A stretch of 64,000 nt of DNA, taken from assembly GCA_964564785.1 (NCBI GenBank), contig CAZMCT010000001.1:1-64000 (forward strand), given 5' to 3'. The position numbers and the translations under genes are program-made. The notes beneath the pieces were generated by a model that saw nothing but the letters and a program-made list of their open reading frames with translations, searched no databases and had not been told where the DNA came from. The stretch's first letter is position 1; each line of letters begins with the position of its first letter. Source of the stretch: CAZMCT01 sp964564785 (GTDB lineage Bacteria > Planctomycetota > Phycisphaerae > UBA1845 > Fen-1342). Shown here in pieces: positions 62,987 to 64,000 of this stretch.

Positions 62987-63100
62987 TAGCAGCCCGTTGA
63001 ATAAGGGCGCCGGCTTCGCTTCAAGCCCGCATCCCGGTAGCGCCAACAGCCACTTCCGCAGTGCTTGTCGCCATTTTTCGACGCCCTTTTGCAACGGGCG
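62987..63100 (+). repeat. ~100-bp inverted-terminus element, copy 6 (forward)
   Basis: Left TAGCAGCCCGTTGAATAAGG, interior GCGCCGGCTTCGC, CGGTAGCGCCAACAGCCAC and CCGCAGTGCTTGTCGCC, right end CGCCCTTTTGCAACGGGCG. It lies in the 62806-63204 gap between two minus-strand genes; nothing else is seen in the gap. Confidence 0.8.
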
Positions 63101-63204
63101 GATCGGCCCCGCACGTGTGCGGCGATCACCGTCCCCCCATGATCGCGGGAGACCAGATCGACGCCGCCCCGTATTCACCCCCGGATCCGCGGGCTGAAAC
63201 CCCG

Positions 63205-63453
63205 TCAGCCGAGGACCTCGACACGCGTGTGGGGATCGACTGTGAGCGTCGTTCGTTCACCGTCCGGTTTGACCAGCCGAAGCCGCTGGAGCCAGTACCG
63301 GCTCTCGGGGCCGTGGGCATACCAACTCCCCGTCTTCTCAATCTCGACGGCCTGGAGAACCCCCTCGACGGACAGTTGCCAGTCGCCGTCGCGGCGGTCA
63401 ATCGCCTGTGTCACACGGACGCGCTGACCGGGCTTCAGGTCCTCAATCTTCAT
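63205..63453 (-). CDS. Small hypothetical protein (82 aa)
   Basis: 82 residues, ATG 63453 with GAGGAG 5 nt upstream. No family recognised. It is beta-rich with regular alternation (KPGQRVRVTQAIDRRDGDWQ, LSVEGVLQAVEIEKTGSWYA, YWLQRLRLVKPDGERTTLTV, DPHTRVEVLG), suggesting an SH3-like or OB-like barrel. Charge balance and codon use agree with a real gene. It lies 48 nt downstream of the BatA-like gene on the same strand and could share its transcript. Confidence 0.65.
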   Translation of the reverse strand: MKIEDLKPGQRVRVTQAIDRRDGDWQLSVEGVLQAVEIEKTGSWYAHGPESRYWLQRLRLVKPDGERTTLTVDPHTRVEVLG

Positions 63454-63501
63454 GAATGCTCCTCGCGGCCGATTTTAGCAGCGCACCCGCCACGGCGACC
63501 G

Positions 63502-64000
63502 CTACAGCATCACCCGGCGGTTGTAAACCCACCACTCGATGAGCAGAATCAGCAGGGCACCGCCGACGAACCACCGCCACACCTCGGGGGTCGCCGTCCG
63601 GATCGCCGCCAGCTCGCGGATGGCCGCACCCGGGCCGCCTTCCGGCGGCTTCTCGGGTACCCGGATGTCGCTCTCCCAAGCGTCTTCGAGGTTTACCGCG
63701 AACCGGCTTCGGCCAGGCAGGCCGTCCTCTACCTCGTAGAGCCCGACCCGCTCCGTCCCGTCGTAGTACGCAACGCCGTAGGCGTCCGCCCGCACTGAAA
63801 CCCGCGACTTATCGGGCCGCACCAGTTGCAGCCGCTCCTTGTCGGGCGGAAACGGGATCCGCAGCGGCTCGCCCGGCCGGATCGGTCTCCCGCCGTCCTC
63901 GCTCTCGCCCCCCCCGAGGTACCGGATCGCGTTATAGATGAAGACGCCGAAGCTCAGTTTGCTCCACCAGGTGCTGGCCTCGACCGGAAATGTCAGCACG
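63502..64000 (-). CDS. BatA/VWA-type membrane protein, C-terminal part (cut by window edge)
   Basis: The frame is open to the window end, so 166 or more C-terminal residues of a longer minus-strand protein are seen. A helix near the start (WWSKLSFGVFIYNAIRYLGG), a beta-rich extracytoplasmic region (LRIPFPPDKERLQLVRPDKS, YDGTERVGLYEVEDGLPGRS, FAVNLEDAWESDIRVPEK) and a final helix with arginine end (WRWFVGGALLILLIEWWVYN then RRVML). This is the layout of the C-terminus of planctomycete BatA-like proteins with an N-terminal VWA domain (N-x-x-x-x-E-S-D-I/L region and L-L-L-L-x-E-W-W ending). The VWA domain itself lies outside, so this remains an inference from the tail. Confidence 0.65.
   Translation of the reverse strand, partial: VLTFPVEASTWWSKLSFGVFIYNAIRYLGGGESEDGGRPIRPGEPLRIPFPPDKERLQLVRPDKSRVSVRADAYGVAYYDGTERVGLYEVEDGLPGRSRFAVNLEDAWESDIRVPEKPPEGGPGAAIRELAAIRTATPEVWRWFVGGALLILLIEWWVYNRRVML

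Noticed and set aside
62806..63129. Longer PilZ protein starting upstream
   Set aside because: The extra residues would be encoded by the repeat element and low-complexity DNA; the Shine-Dalgarno supports 62805.

Overview
The window reads as a GC-rich chromosome segment of a planctomycete, most likely from the Phycisphaerae side of the phylum. The basis is family-level: two large secreted proteins end in a dockerin-like Ca-binding pair built on a D-x-N-x-D-G ... F-x-D-I-N-P-F-V-A-L-L motif; a subtilase carries runs of D-C-N-G-N-G-V-P-D-E-C units; there is a pseudopilin-like protein with an H-x-D-G tail, a DUF2723 membrane protein, a very long SecDF fusion, and cobalamin-dependent metabolism. 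I see no rRNA, tRNA, CRISPR array, prophage or transposase gene. The ends cut two genes: the C-terminus of MetH at the left and a BatA/VWA-like membrane protein at the right.

Layout. 0-9 kb and 19-27.4 kb carry two blocks of envelope polysaccharide genes: a UbiA-type prenyltransferase, a heparinase II/III-like protein, an unknown secreted protein, an O-antigen-ligase-like protein and a flippase; then an ExoA-like GT2, a GT4, a GlmU-like nucleotidyltransferase, a DUF4416 protein, a WecA/MraY-type initiating transferase and a second ligase/polymerase-like protein with a long C-terminal tail. Central metabolism is scattered through the window: HPPD, two-subunit class I fumarase, an isocitrate-dehydrogenase-family enzyme, 2-oxoglutarate dehydrogenase E1, an acyl-CoA mutase large subunit, MetF and electron-transfer flavoprotein. 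Several of these are cobalamin-linked (MetH, MetF, mutase), and 27.8-30.8 kb holds a tightly overlapping operon of a metallo-beta-lactamase-fold hydrolase, a lipoprotein, a BtuF-like binding protein and a BtuD-like ATPase, with no permease gene.

Secreted and envelope proteins fill much of the rest: the Kelch-like dockerin protein (12.7-15.5 kb), a PBP4-type carboxypeptidase, a metallophosphoesterase/PQQ-propeller fusion, a DUF2092-like lipoprotein, the subtilase, SecDF, a thioredoxin-like/DUF2723 pair, SpoVR, a MORN-type protein and the 1227-residue Asp-box/dockerin protein.

The least explained content is non-coding. (1) Six copies of a ~100-bp element with ~20-bp inverted termini are scattered between genes; in two copies the element's TAG is the stop codon of the preceding gene, and a third lies over the start of a lipoprotein gene. 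(2) A promoter, long rod-like stem and U-tailed hairpin at 27.48-27.65 kb look like a free-standing structured small RNA. (3) Tracts of tandem 7-bp units (at least three clear) run up to or through genes, including the sucA stop codon and the interior of the DUF2723 gene. (4) The mutase carries the Phe/Gln active-site pair of isobutyryl-CoA mutase, not the Tyr/Arg pair of methylmalonyl-CoA mutase.
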